A stretch of DNA of 64,000 bases from Perca fluviatilis (GCF_010015445.1 NC_053121.1:31602434-31666433); one strand, 5' to 3'. Shown: positions 11,041 through 22,273, counted from the first letter of the stretch. A program made the numbers and translations. The notes: generated from the letters alone by a model not told the origin.

Positions 11041-11446
11041 TACTCACCTTTTTTAAATGGTAGTGTGAGTCTTGTGCAAAGCGAAGTCCTCCTAATCCTG
11101 CTCCAGGAACAATGAAAATCCGACTTTTAAATGGAACGCATTCAACGCGGGTATGACGTCATTCCCAGCTCCGGCTTCCGAGGTAAATGGAACGCGGCAT
11201 AACTTCTCTGTTCGTTCATTCTCACAGCACAAACCAGTCCTCTCAGCCTCTCTGTCCCAGTACAACCAGTCCCCTCAGCCTATCCGTCCCACTGAGCTTC
11301 TAAAGGTGTTCAAACATGTTGAGCTGAGGAAGACTGCAGTCACAAACAGCAGAAAGTCCTCACGCACCTCAATGAAGGTAGCTAAGAGTTCCTCAGTGAG
11401 CACTCTCTTAATACATCCATGTGAGCACTACGTAGCTTTTTTTTAG
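11041..11446. other. Promoter-like / repeat-like segment with full CRE
   Basis: TGACGTCA (11154-11161) is a complete CREB/ATF site. The word aaatggaacgc occurs twice (11128-11138 and 11183-11193), once on each side of the CRE, which suggests a repeat-derived unit. On the minus strand a 36-codon open frame (11156 down to 11049) reads IVPGAGLGGLRFAQDSHYHL and ends at a good splice-donor sequence (AAG/GTGAGTA). On the plus strand a 97-codon frame at 11153-11446 is not recognisable. None is called a gene. Confidence 0.3.
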
Positions 11447-11589
11447 CATGCTAGCCATCTATGCTAGCCACACCCGGCATGCACCTGTTGGTGACGCAAC
11501 ACCGTGGGTTTGTTTGATTTGTGTCACTTATTAGCATGGTGCATTGAATCGCTGCTTAATTGAAATCACACATATATCTATAAATTGCA

Positions 11590-12110
11590 GGAACGTCTTT
11601 CTGTCTGTCTGCCTGTCTGCCTGTGTGGTTGTTATGCGCATATCTCTCGAACCGTTAGTCCGATGGATTTCAAACTTGACAGGTGTGCTACGGGCACGAG
11701 TAGGTGCAGTGTTTGACGTTGTTTGGATTAGAAAAGCAAAAGATATCGTTAAATATATAGGTAAAAGAAGCACACGTTGGCTTTTGCCGCTCTAGCCGCT
11801 GGCCACTCCATCTGGCTCTCACCCTGGGGACCAGAGACAGAGAGCAGCTGAGTTTTGGCAGCTAAAATGTGACATAGGCTACACCTCAGACCCACAAAAA
11901 TGTGCAAAGTAGCACTACTTTGGACTGTCTTTGACTTTGAATAAACAAACGACAATTCCCGAGTTTAAGGACGTTTCAGAATCCCACACATGCAAAGCAC
12001 AACCAGACAACAAGTGCAGACAGAGCGTGATGCCACTTATAGGCAGGCTATCTATCTTATAAAGCGAGACGTATCTGTATGTGTGTCGTGTTTGGGGGGA
12101 AGGTAACCTG
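11590..12110. repeat. Dispersed teleost repeat (ctcgaaccgttagtccgat)
   Basis: The tetranucleotide run ctgtctgtctgcctgtctgc (11599-11621) is followed by atctctcgaaccgttagtcc, gatggatttcaaacttgaca and gtgtgctacgggcacgagta. I recall variants of this as a common fish repeat. Overlapping open frames on both strands (11531-11955) have no protein family signal. Boundaries and class are uncertain. Confidence 0.4.
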
Positions 12111-12444
12111 CACATCAGTAGACACCACATACAGAATGCTTTAGAACAGCAGGGGGACTCTTTTCCTGCTATTGTATTAAATTGCTGTGAGCTGGCAGAA
12201 CATTTAACGTAATCTCTGAGATTATTCCTTCAGAGCGCTGTGCAATGCGATAAAATCTCAGAGTTGAATCGGGCAGACACATCAGTTTTCATCAGACTCA
12301 CCCTGGGTCGGGTTAATTAAGTCGCCAAAATACCCCCGCAAATCCCCTACTTCACCGTTAACCGTCAAGCCACTAAATCTGTATGGAAATGAACACCTTT
12401 GCTGAAATGTTCAATTTGTTAACGATCCGATACGAGACAACACC

Positions 12445-12447
<3 letters not shown>

Positions 12448-12518
<71 letters not shown>
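12448..12518. repeat. Compound (CT)n(CA)n microsatellite
   Basis: About 19 CT units pass directly into about 14 CA units, then an imperfect caaacacacg end. Confidence 0.97.
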
Positions 12519-12519
<1 letters not shown>

Positions 12520-12959
12520 GGTCCGGTTCTGGTGGTTGATGAACACAGATAGGTGTTGATTAGCTCTCATAATGGGCCGGGTGGGTAGTGCACTGCCATG
12601 AGTCCTTGACGCTAATGTCTGATTACTCCACATTTTCAATGTGATATTTTGTGATTACATTCTGAATCTGCAGCATTCTCTGTCAGGTAAATACAGTAGT
12701 ACAACATCTTCCTCTGATGTAGAAGTAGCCTACACTGTAAGTTAGTAGTAGGCTATAGAGTGGAGTTGCATATTCAGTGGTTTGGGGTCCTTCTGTAAGT
12801 CATTTTGGGGTACAATTTGGTTTTGATGAATTCTACAAGCAGCAATAGGCTACCACAGGCCAAGCAATCGCCCGTTCCAAACAGGCACATTTTCAACGGG
12901 CACTGCACTAGTTTATCAAATTACTAAAAAAATGTAGGCCTACATTTAACCTACACAAA
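12519..12959. other. Unique spacer
   Basis: No gene is seen. Short palindromic taggcctac words recur (for example tgtaggcctaca at 12933-12944). This may be interior sequence of a repeat bounded by 10227 and 13006. Confidence 0.35.
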
Positions 12960-13006
12960 AAGTACGAGTGAGGAGAGTATTATGTAATTTGTTACTTCCG
13001 CCCCTG
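12960..13006. repeat. Possible right-end fragment of hAT-like repeat
   Basis: The sequence atgtaatttgttacttccgc followed by ccctg resembles, in reverse complement, the cagggg-ggaagtaacaaatt end of the repeat whose left end is near 10227. Confidence 0.35.
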
Positions 13007-13243
13007 CCGCACTGTGTTTTGAAGTATTGATTGATTTTTTTAGTTTGATTTTTTGTGTAAGGAATCACAGCAAGCTGTAATCTCACTGACTGCCACAAGA
13101 TGTCAGTCTTCTACAACCTATTAAGTAAAATATTTGTCCATGACAAGACAACAATGGGTGTTCAGGAAAACAGCTGAGGAGAGGAGAGAAGAGAGCATCA
13201 GTGGGACAGCTGCAGATGTGTGTTGTCAATCTGTTACACAATA

Positions 13244-13263
13244 ACACACACACACACACACAC
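13244..13263. repeat. (AC)n microsatellite, short
   Basis: Ten AC units in unique AT-rich sequence. Confidence 0.9.
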
Positions 13264-13554
13264 TCAGTTATCAGCCTGATCACCACTGCTACATATTAGA
13301 TAGCATATTGGGCTGTAACTATCATTACACAATTGTTTATCCGAAACAATAATTGCAAACAATTTCACTTGGTTTTAATTTTGATTCCAGTCAATCTGTG
13401 AAAATAAATCCTCATGTTTTCTTTCTTTAAATGTTTATGAACATTTTAAAAGTGTGAATGTCATTTTTTTCGTCAGACCGAAACAAAAACTTTAGTGTAA
13501 CTGTCCCGAATAAGTAAAAAAAAAGATGAATTGTTATTGACATATATAGTCCAG

Positions 13555-13584
13555 AGTAGGAGGAAGGTCTGGCAATGCGAGACA
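13555..13584. repeat. Solo terminus of the 7.8-kb hAT-like MITE
   Basis: aggaaggtctggcaatgcga (13561-13580) plus gac matches the right terminus of the element ending at 9536. Only this terminal stretch is present, so it is a deeply truncated copy. Confidence 0.7.
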
Positions 13585-14671
13585 AAGTACAGAGAAACAA
13601 GCCGAGCTCAGAAAGAAGAACATGATGAACATATTTTTACATGTTGAAACCAGTCTGAAGTGAATTTTTGTTGCCTTGTCAGTAAAAAAAAACTAGAAAG
13701 GTATTTACACAATTATGTAATTATCCTGATAGCTAACAGTAACTATCTGCAAGCTGCCTATAATAAACCCCAATATTACCTTCCCTGAATCCATCCGGTG
13801 GTTGGATTTGTTTGTCATGTTTCCCTAACCTGATTAAACCTGATGTTTATAATTGTCTGCACTTTTCAAACGCTTCATTCAGGAAATTAACATTATGCAC
13901 TGTAGATTTTACATTTATTTGTGAACTCATGGTCTCTTATACTGTTTATTTAACCATAAACCAAGGATAGCATCGGAAATATCTTCTATATAAATAAATC
14001 ATTAACTCAAATTCCAATTCTTAAAAATCGGTTACTCCTCCAGCTACTCCTTTGAATTTTTGTAAAGCTTCTTATTTCCTTGTCGGATATTATTTGTTGA
14101 AATAAAGTTGACTATTTACATGCTTTTTTACAGAGAGGGGTCTACAGTACATATCATCTTTAACATATAAACCAACTGCAGTTTTATGTAAGCATATTTG
14201 CTCTAGAAATCAATAAAGTCTAATCTGTGGATATTAGTGGCAAATCTTATACTTCTGGGGAAACATATTTAGGAAATTTCCTTTCAGACATCTAGATAAA
14301 ATGAACATGGACAAAAGCAAAATAGTCCACAGTGACATTCAACCAAATGCAGTGAAAATTCTTAAATATAGGCCTATTCATGTCATAGTCCTCATTATGT
14401 AATATCCAGACACATAAAGCTGCTAAATGCTGTTGGACTACATATTAATAAATGTGGATGAAGTCAAAATAAAATGTGTGAAGATCTCACTGACTGAATC
14501 CTCAGTCCAAACCAACTGTTCCCTTCTGTTTTGCTCCTCCTTTAACTCGCCACAGTTAACTCAGCGCAGCCAGGAGAATCCATATCATTTCTAAAGGAAT
14601 GTAACCATTCAGACTCAAAAAACTCCACCTACCTCTAAATTATATCTCTTTTTTTTATAGCCCCACTTACT

Positions 14672-14675
<4 letters not shown>
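13585..14675. other. Unique AT-rich sequence
   Basis: I see no gene, dispersed repeat or strong motif cluster here. Open frames are short. Confidence 0.45.

Positions 14676-14711
<36 letters not shown>
14676..14711. repeat. (CA)n microsatellite
   Basis: About 17 CA units following a cccacttactcaccc lead-in. Confidence 0.95.
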
Positions 14712-14714
<3 letters not shown>

Positions 14715-14739
14715 CAATGAATCTTAATGCAATATGGTC

Positions 14740-15290
14740 GCAGCCTGGCCAGGGGTGGGGATTGACTTGTTTCCAAACACTTAACTCAATTTGTCATCGC
14801 CATTCAGGGAGGCTCAAGTGGTCTAATTTGTGTTAATGAGGGGTAATAAAGTCATAGTCCCCTATATTACTGCCAGGGGGGCGTAAGAGAGTGTGTGTAA
14901 AGTGTGTGTGTGTGTGTGTGTGTGTGTCTGTGTGTGTGTAGGGATGGGGGTTGTAGGTACGCTTTTGACTTGCTTTGGTCTCAGGCGGCCTGTCTGGCTG
15001 TTCTCCTTCTTGCGTGCCGTCCATCAGGACACTGCCACCCCTCCTTTCTCTCTATTGTACCCCTAATTAGATAGCCTTTGTTGAGCTAATGCTGCCGCCA
15101 TCTGGTCGGCCGTCCGGGGGTGTCGGCCGCAGGGTTAAGGTGGGGGGACCCAGAAGGAAGGTTCTCTTTGGTGGGGAGGCCCTTCTCCTCCCATCCTCCT
15201 CTCTTCCCTCCCCTCATTCAATACCTCTGGCCAGGACCATCTTCCCCCTTTGGCTGACACCACAAGGACCCTTTCACACTTGAAGGAATT
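14740..15290. promoter_or_regulatory. Candidate conserved non-coding element with GT insert
   Basis: Two compact blocks look regulatory. At 14745-14880 there is an NKX2-like ctcaagtgg, then gtctaatttgtgttaatgag. At 15050-15110 there is ctaattag (homeodomain palindrome, 15063-15070), cctttgtt (SOX-like) and gccgccatctggtc, which is CTCF-like. An imperfect (GT)n run at 14890-14940 separates them, which would be typical of expansion in a tolerant gap. Conservation cannot be tested here. Confidence 0.35.
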
Positions 15291-16468
15291 AGTGAAAGAT
15301 TGATGTCACCCTCTGTCAGTGTGAGAGGGCGTAGAAACATAGCAGTGAGACTTTCTCCCAGCAGCCATCGTATTGTGTTCCCCCATCCAAACTGCAGGAG
15401 TGCAGGTTTCTGTGGGCAGATAAAATATCAGTCTGGAACGTTATGAGTTGTTTGAGCCGCTTGGTTGTAAAATAGCCAATAGTAGAAGGTCGGGGTCACA
15501 ATGGGCATCTTCCAGGTATAAGTGAATGTGTTGCAGTTGGCGTTGAAAATGTAAAGTGAATTTTCAGGTGGTTTAAAAATGCATCAGATGTTTTTTTGGG
15601 GCTTTTATCCACATCTCATCCAACAGGAGAAACAACAAGCATCACACGGTGGCTTTAGTTAATGCTGTCACTTCAGAACATGATGGTTTTGGTGTTAGAT
15701 CTCATCTGCTGTTCTAAAACAAGGCAAAGGTAAAAGACACGCATGATACTTCAGTCATTTTCATTAACCATAGCTCTGCCAACAGCACTCCTAAATGGCT
15801 GGGATAGGTTAAATGTAAAGGTTGAATTTCCCCACAATGATCAATAAAGTACTTTTACTCTAATATTTGCAGACTGGGTTTCTGCATGTGTTGCTGCAAC
15901 AGAGACCTGCTGATGTTAACATCAGCAAACAAATACTAGAGCAACAGCACTTCTTGGCCTCTTTGGTTACAGGAGGACCTGTGACTCTGCGGAGGATAAG
16001 CAGGTATAGATAATGGACTGATGGATGAGTTTCAGAAGGAGAAAATTGTCCTCTTTTGCTGTGCAATACAAAAATGTGATTAGTTGGTGAAAGTGGAGAA
16101 GAAAAAGTGTCTAAAAAGTCCAGTGGGCTTGGACTTTTGGAAGACAGACTAAAGAAACACATGGTGGAACATCTTCCATCTCCTCCTTCATTGATTATTA
16201 TTCTTTTGCGTGATATGTTATGGTCATTTGGCACTGTGGGACATCAAAAATACACTTTTTTTGCTGAATAATCCAAGGGGAGCGGTGACACAGAACTGTT
16301 TTGACTGACAAGTGATCTCTACTGTGCTAAACAGATAAATATAATAGAAAGAAGAAAAAAACTCAAAAAACAACAAGGCCATTTTCTCAGTGACACCCGA
16401 CTTGTCTTGTCAATCAGTGTGTTTGTTTTGTTAATAATGTTTGTGTTAGGGACTATGCACGTGCGAAC
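15291..16468. other. Unique sequence with a LINE-type tail
   Basis: A 124-codon minus-strand frame at 15860-16234 is Ser/Cys-rich without a family signature and is treated as chance. The only repeat signal is the short tail at 15824-15852, listed separately. Confidence 0.45.
15824..15852 (+). repeat. 3' tail motif of a teleost retroposon
   Basis: gaatttccccacaatgatca followed by ataaagtac is the usual end (tttcccc..gggatcaataaagta) of several fish LINE/SINE 3' ends. A sister copy is at 30749-30775. Nothing upstream is recognisable, so this may be a heavily 5'-truncated insertion. Confidence 0.5.
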
Positions 16469-16477
16469 GTGTGTGTT

Positions 16478-16508
<31 letters not shown>

Positions 16509-16509
16509 G
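16469..16509. repeat. (GT)n microsatellite, interrupted
   Basis: The run gtgtgtttgtgtttg leads into about 12 pure GT units. Confidence 0.93.
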
Positions 16510-17519
16510 ATGGAGGTGGTTGTTAAGATTCTGTTTGTGATGTCTTAAGTCATCCTGCTTCTCTCTCTTTCAAGCGGAGAGCACAACCCTTACATGACCC
16601 TGAGCAGTTGGCTGACTGCGCCTCCTTCACGCCTCTTTCATCCCACCCAGAACAACATCGTCCATCTGCCCCGGACACTGTCTGCCATGTGCCTACAGAG
16701 ACACATATACTCAAGTTTGTGGGTACAGGAGTTTTGGGACAGAGACTCTGGGTAGGTTATAATGTTGTTGCCTGCCACAAGTATTACAACCGTGAAAGAC
16801 ATTTTGCTACATGACACAGCAAAAAACACAAAATGCATCAGGATATTTCGAAGTCCGGTCGGACTTCAAGATGCATTTCAAGTTTTTTGTCTGCTTTGTA
16901 AAAGCAGTAGAAGAAGCAGTGATAGTTAGCATCGATGAACAGATAAAAGAGCTGTGTACAGAAGCTCAAATGACATGAACAGTCTAAAGTCTAAAGAAGA
17001 AGACATCACAGTACTGCTCAAACTAGTTGGCAAGTAAAAAGAAAAGTGGTAAATTCCAAAGAAAAAGGGATTTTGACAGCCATAACTGTTAATGAATGTT
17101 AAAAAAAAGCCAAACAACAAAGTATCAAATGGCTTTTAACCCAATGTTTGTCAAATATACATGCCAGCTATATATCTATATTCAGATTTTTTTTTTATCC
17201 AACACAGGTCAGATTTTGCTGTTTTTATTTGCAAAAGTCAGCATCAATTTCAACAGTCAACAGTTTGTTCTAACAAGAGTCGAAAAACATTATTGAAAAA
17301 ATCTAAACATGTTAAGAACACTGCAAGCTACCAGCTACTTTTTATACATTAATATATTTGCATATGTTATTAACTTCAATAGAGGCAGAATTGCCTAAGA
17401 CAATACATAACTTAGTATTCCTGTCTGGATCTACAATACATATTATAAAACAACCACAATATATGCAAGGAAAGCAGCACATTCCAAACATGCTTTGCAG
17501 ACTTTGAGCCTCATTCCAG
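16510..17519. other. Unique sequence with a nested palindrome
   Basis: At 16831-16878 two inverted pairs are nested: aaatgcatc / gatgcattt outside and gaagtccg / cggacttc inside. They could form a cruciform. Other frames are short and unremarkable. Confidence 0.45.
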
Positions 17520-18060
17520 CCATATTTTTTTGGTGTGCGCCGTGTTGAAATTCACAAAACACAGCAGACTGAAGCTCCACCAGCAAGCAGCTTTGAAATG
17601 TATTATTTTAGCTGGGAAAGTTTTTCTTGGAATTATAAACTGTGCATAACTTCAGAGTGGCTCGAGCCTAAATTCTCTAATCCTGAAAGTCAAACTTCAT
17701 TAAAGCATTCGATTTATCTTCCAAATGTTCGGTCAAGTTCTTTTTTTTCAGCCACATGTTGAGCACACCCTTCGTGTAATGGTCTTATTAAGAGGGAGTT
17801 GGTTTCCAGGCAAACTGGCCCGTGTCTCCGATAGCAAAATTAGGCTTGAATGAAATCAGATACAATTAAGGAACTTATTAGTTCTTGTCATGTTCTTGTG
17901 GGTGATACAATAAACACGGCTCTCCAATAATCACAACCATCAGGGCTGCAATCATACTAACAATTGAATTCCCCTGAATACCCACATCACACCCACAGTG
18001 TCTTGGCTCGGCTTGATTCAGTGTTATTTTAGGTGTCTTTAAAGCCTACACCCTTTGTTC
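17520..18060. promoter_or_regulatory. Candidate conserved non-coding element
   Basis: This stretch is unique and motif-dense: cattaaagcattcgattta, gtcttattaagaggg, ccaataatcacaacc and caattgaattcccctgaat. A 75-codon frame at 17535-17762 has no signature. Its balanced composition and lack of simple repeats contrast with the flanks. The CNE call is inference only. Confidence 0.3.
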
Positions 18061-19212
18061 CAAAGGTGTTAAGTAAGACATCAGCACTGTAAAAACATTT
18101 TCATAGCCTCTGTGCAAATGGCCTTTTTATATATAAACACAATGTCACTAGTGAGCAAAGAGTTGTCAACTATGCTAAATGCACACAAGTACCGTATAAC
18201 AATGAGAAGAACTTTTATCAGGGTTTGGTAATATAGATTTACTGTATATAGTATTGTCTCGAGTAGTGAAAGAACCATTTAGGCGTCAGACTAAAAAGTG
18301 CCAATACTGTAGCAGTTGGCGTGCCTTTCTGTGTGACACTCTGGCTTTTGTAAAAGCAGCACTAGGTGTCGCCAAAGTCAGAAATTATTCAATCATACAC
18401 AGAGGGGCTTCAAGTATCAAGTATCAAGAGGTATAGTATGTATATTACTATATACTATAGTAGGTATACCATTATAGATAAACTTTATTATAGGATTCTA
18501 ATTAGACATGTATCAATGTGTAAGCAATATCACAGTGTTGTATCTGATCGACATGCCGACCATGGTCGGCGAGCTAATATGACATACTTTTGGGCTACTT
18601 TTTATTAGGGTAATTTTCTTCTGTTAATTAGTTTATGGTTTATGAAATTACCCATCACAGGTTCAAAAAATAAATGGGACTTCTTCAAAATACTTAATTT
18701 TCTTTGACCAATAGTACAAAACCCAAAGTTTTTTTTTTTTTTCATTTACAATGATAAAAACAGATCATTTTTGCTTGACAAAGACTGTAAAAGATTTAGC
18801 GATTATCTGAATGGTTGTCTATTAATTTATGTTGATGGACTAATTGGTTAACTGACTTGTTTTTGTCAGCACATTACACACTGTTCGGTACTTGTATCTG
18901 TAAAATGCAGAATGCCTTATTACAATAAATGATCATATGTTTTTTCAGCAAATTGTCAAGTAAATGTATTGAAGGAAGCGAGTACATTTACCTTTAAAAT
19001 GTAGTGGTGTAGAAGTATAAAGTACCTGAGTAATTTCATTTCATAAAAAATAAAATACACATTTAATCTATGGGCCAAACACAAAAGTATAGTTACGTGT
19101 GGCATGGTTACCAAGAATCAGAACAAAAAAAGCCTTTGCCATTACACTCCATAGCGGCTTGAGCCACTACGTCCTCAGTTAAACAAGGACCTCACCCTTC
19201 CCTCACCCTTGA
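18061..19212. other. Unique AT-rich sequence with palindromes
   Basis: It holds an AT-rich inverted word set (ggtata ... tatacc, 18428-18470) and a perfect 16-bp palindrome gccgaccatggtcggc at 18555-18570. A fragment resembling the cagggtggaaaaagtac family interior (gtagtggtgtagaagtataa, then agtacctgagtaatttcatt) lies at about 18955-19045. No gene is seen. Confidence 0.45.
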
Positions 19213-19249
19213 ACACACACACACAGACACACAGATACACACACACACT
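19213..19249. repeat. (CA)n microsatellite, imperfect
   Basis: CA units interrupted by caga and gata variants. Confidence 0.93.
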
Positions 19250-19294
19250 CTCTATCTCCAGGCCTTTACGCTCCTGCGACGCTCGTAGGGTTAA

Positions 19295-19515
19295 AATAAA
19301 CGTTACTGCTGAACCATATTGTGCCCTCCCTCCTCTCTCCATATCCTTTATTCACAGGCGCGTAATTGGTAGTCAATTTGAGCTCCCCCTTTGCCTATTG
19401 TGGGCACATTTTGCTCTGACAGAGTGCGGAAGATTAATGGCTACGAGCAGCCAAGGGAGGCTCGCCTCAGCAAGCATGAGCGCCCTAAATTCATTACACC
19501 AATTTCCCCCTGTCC
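19295..19515. promoter_or_regulatory. Candidate conserved non-coding element
   Basis: This unique block carries cctttattcac (CDX/HOX-like), cgtaattggt (homeodomain, 19361-19370), cctattgtggg (SOX-like) and agattaatggc (19431-19441). Overlapping open frames on both strands (19209-19580, 19373-19564) look incidental to a repeat-free, stop-poor element. Conservation is untested. Confidence 0.35.
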
Positions 19516-20122
19516 TGCGCTCCCCTACTCGCACCCACAAGAGAGAAAAAAAGGGGGAAAACAAGAATGAAAAGGGATAAAAGCAAAATAGTCAGATGGT
19601 GGTGGTGAAAGAAAGACAGAAAGAGGTGAAGAAACAAAGGATTAAAGAGATGGCTGCACGTTAGTGGTGTTTCTGAGGTCGCACACACAGTCTGGCACAG
19701 AGGAGTCGAAAGAAAGAGCTAATGTTTTTTTGAAGGCAGAACGTCGTCCGTTTAAATTTCAGTCTGTGTTGACTGCTGGAGTAGTTACAGGGACTGGCAA
19801 GGCACCAGCTCACACATTCACACATACTCACTTAAATATACACACATGCATTGATACTGTACAGTACGCACAATATATTTTTCTCCTCACCCTATACCTA
19901 TTTTTCACTTTTTATATCTTAATACACACATGCACATACACAAAGACATAAACTGCAATCCCAAACTGTACAATATTTTAAAAAGATTTTTTTTTACTGT
20001 AAATCCTACCTTTACCAGAGCATCCCAGCTAGCTTTAAACATCCACCAGCTAGGAGCTACTACAAATATCATCTAAATGTTCATATTGTTGCTATACTTC
20101 ATTATTTCAACATTGCCGTATC

Positions 20123-20173
20123 AACACCTCTTCAACGTTAAAAAAAAAAAAAAACACCTCTTCAACGTTAAAA
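20123..20173. repeat. Poly(A) flanked by 20-bp direct repeats
   Basis: The sequence aacacctcttcaacgttaaa occurs at 20123-20142 and again at 20153-20172, separated by an A run (20140-20154). This is the arrangement left by target-primed insertion of little more than a poly(A) tail, though a simple tandem duplication is equally possible. Confidence 0.8.
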
Positions 20174-20189
20174 TGCCTGCTGGGAAGTC

Positions 20190-20423
20190 AGGAACCAGCT
20201 TTCTGCTTGTGCCAAGCGTTTCACAAGCATCCAGGGCACATTTAGATCTCACTGGCCATGGGTCTGTTGGCAACAAGGCCTGGCTGGCTCGGATGAGCAG
20301 GAAACACCTTGAACTTGGAATGATAAGGGTGACCTGTCCCCATTTACTTGGGCCGGCCCATAATTGTGATGATTTATTTCTCCTGTCAAAGCCAAAGGGA
20401 ATGCCCCCAGCCTCCCCTCTGCA
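20190..20423. promoter_or_regulatory. Candidate conserved non-coding element
   Basis: This unique, balanced-composition block has tgatttat (PBX/HOX-type, 20370-20377), cctgtcaaag (MEIS/TALE-like) and ggccggcccataattgtgat. Frames on both strands across it (20077-20523 and 20249-20599) have no protein signature. The CNE call is from appearance only. Confidence 0.35.
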
Positions 20424-21203
20424 TTTAGTATCCCAGTTTCTCCCCTATTTTCTCCTCTCTGGCACACATTCTCCCTGTTTTTACCTCTTTGTTGTGGTGT
20501 TCGCTCTCTGGTTTGACAAATAAATTTGGAGTTTGTGTGTGCGTTTGCATATGTGACATGCATTTCTCTGTGTGTGCTTGTAAATGCTCCAGTATGCACG
20601 TGTGCAGCTTTCTGGCCTCAACAAGCTATCAACACGGCCGTGTGTTTGACAGTCAGATGCTCCGTGCCCCCGGCGATGGCTCCACGCCCCCAAAGGCCTC
20701 GCACAGACCACTTGAAGAAGATCAGTCTTGTGCCGGAGCCCAGTCCATTGTCTCACAGTGACAGGCCTCGTGGACGGTGCCATGAGGGACGCCACTGGGA
20801 GCCCGGCTAGGCCCGACTCCTGTAGCTCCACAATAAACCTGTCCGTCACACGTCGCCTCCCCCCGGCTGTCCTGCCACGCACCACAGCCAAGAATGCCCC
20901 ACCCCCAAATGTTACTGACACTTCCTGTCTGTTGTTGGGACCACTAATAGATGGAAGTGCTGCAGAAGGCTTTCAAGTGGGCAAACATATACTCTCTGGA
21001 GACCTGGCCATGTTGGAGATCCTTGCCAAGAGGCAATAGACAGACAATAGCTGAAAATAGCTGACTGTGTTTCCACATGTCCAATATGAGCACTATCTGT
21101 GGTGTTTTTAAAAGGAATTGCATACTGGCACATGAATTGTATAATAGCATTGGTAAGCCAACTCGCTATCCAAATTGAATTGCACACTAGCATAACTAGT
21201 TGA
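20424..21203. other. GC-richer unique segment
   Basis: Between 20630 and 20900 the sequence is clearly GC-richer than the surroundings and is open in several frames on both strands (the longest is 146 codons, minus, 20481-20921). No domain, signal peptide or splice pattern makes one frame convincing. It could be a small CpG-rich regulatory segment or an unrecognised exon. Confidence 0.3.
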
Positions 21204-21343
21204 GTGGGACATTTTGGGAAATATGCTTATTTGCTTTCTTTTCGAGAGTGAAATGAGAAGATTGATTCCACTTTTCATGAGGTATGTATGGAGCTGGAGC
21301 CAGAAATTGATTAGCTTAGCATAAAAGCAGGGGGAAGCAGCTT
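21204..21343 (+). repeat. Fragment of a common teleost dispersed repeat
   Basis: It reads gtgggacattttgggaaata, tgcttatttgctttcttttc, gagagtgaaatgagaagatt and later attagcttagcataaaagca, with the usual order and spacing of a repeat I recall from many percomorph loci (tttgggaaatatgcttattt...). Only the 5' part is present. It is one of the better indications that the source is a percomorph fish. Confidence 0.75.
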
Positions 21344-21838
21344 ACCAATTCAATTCCATGGTGTAACTTCATGACATACAGGTACATCACTTTTTTCCAT
21401 CTGCAAACAGAAGTGCCTGAGAATCCACAGGTAACTGGAATGGGGAATAAAAAGGGTGCAGACAGACAAACCGCTAGAGATAGAAGGGTTTGGGTTAAGA
21501 GTCCAAGCTACAGAGTACAGAAACAAGAAAACAAAGGCATGAAGCAACTTTGACAATCTTGAAGAGGGAAAGTGGAAACAGGTGAGGTTCTTTATCCTTG
21601 ATGTTCCACTTCCGGGATTGCACTGTTGCCGTTAGCTAGCAGCTGGAGTAAACACGGTGTTAAAATGCTGTGTGTTAAAAGTGTGACTGTATTTCACTGG
21701 AGAGGATTGTAACACCAGACTGTAGCTGCCCTTGTCTGAAAAACACAGAGGAGATGTGTCACCTTTTTCAGCCCTTCTGAGTTTGCATGTATGATTTTAA
21801 TATAACATTATTATAGTCATTATGGTCATTATGGTGAA

Positions 21839-21950
21839 ATGCCAATAAACCAGAGCACGTTTTCCTCCCATCCCCGAATGCTATGTGGAGTACCCAGACT
21901 GTCCTCCAGCGCGCTTTGGAGGAGGGTCTGGCAATAATCGCAGACAAGGG
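21839..21950. mobile_element. Truncated copy of the hAT-like MITE
   Basis: The segment from aatgccaataaaccagagca onward matches 9421-9536 with scattered differences (ctcccatcccCgaatg; the terminus is ggtctggcaataatcgcagac). The left half of the element is absent, and a homopolymer block starts a few bases after its terminus. Confidence 0.75.
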
Positions 21951-21955
21951 AAAGG

Positions 21956-22060
21956 AGAGAAAAAAAAAAAAAAAAAAAAAGGGGGGGGGGGAGGGGGGGG
22001 GAGAGAAAAAAAAAAAAAAAGAAAAAAAAAAAAGGGCACAACCTAGAGGGCATTGGGGGA

Positions 22061-22092
<32 letters not shown>

Positions 22093-22112
22093 AAAAAAAA
22101 AAAAGGAGGGGG

Positions 22113-22164
<52 letters not shown>

Positions 22165-22166
22165 GG

Positions 22167-22199
<33 letters not shown>

Positions 22200-22242
22200 T
22201 GGGTGTTTTTTTTTTTTTTTTTTTTAATATAAAAAAAAAAAA

Positions 22243-22268
<26 letters not shown>
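21956..22268. repeat. Extreme homopolymer block (A/G then T/A runs)
   Basis: About 310 bp consist almost only of long A, G and T runs. An A/G half (to about 22160) changes to a T-rich half with short A runs. A block this monotonous is more typical of an unresolved or poorly polished assembly patch than of genuine sequence. If real, the purine half is a strong candidate for triplex (H-DNA) formation. Frames across it encode only Lys/Gly/Phe runs and are meaningless. Confidence 0.85.

Positions 22269-22273
<5 letters not shown>

Noticed and set aside
11046..11160. Minus-strand exon-like frame with VPGAGLGGL and a splice donor
   Set aside because: Only 36 codons, in probable repeat sequence; the glycine-rich similarity to methyltransferase motifs is too short to use.
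20481..20921. 146-codon minus-strand frame in GC-richer sequence
   Set aside because: Several frames are open on both strands at once, as expected for GC-rich non-coding sequence.
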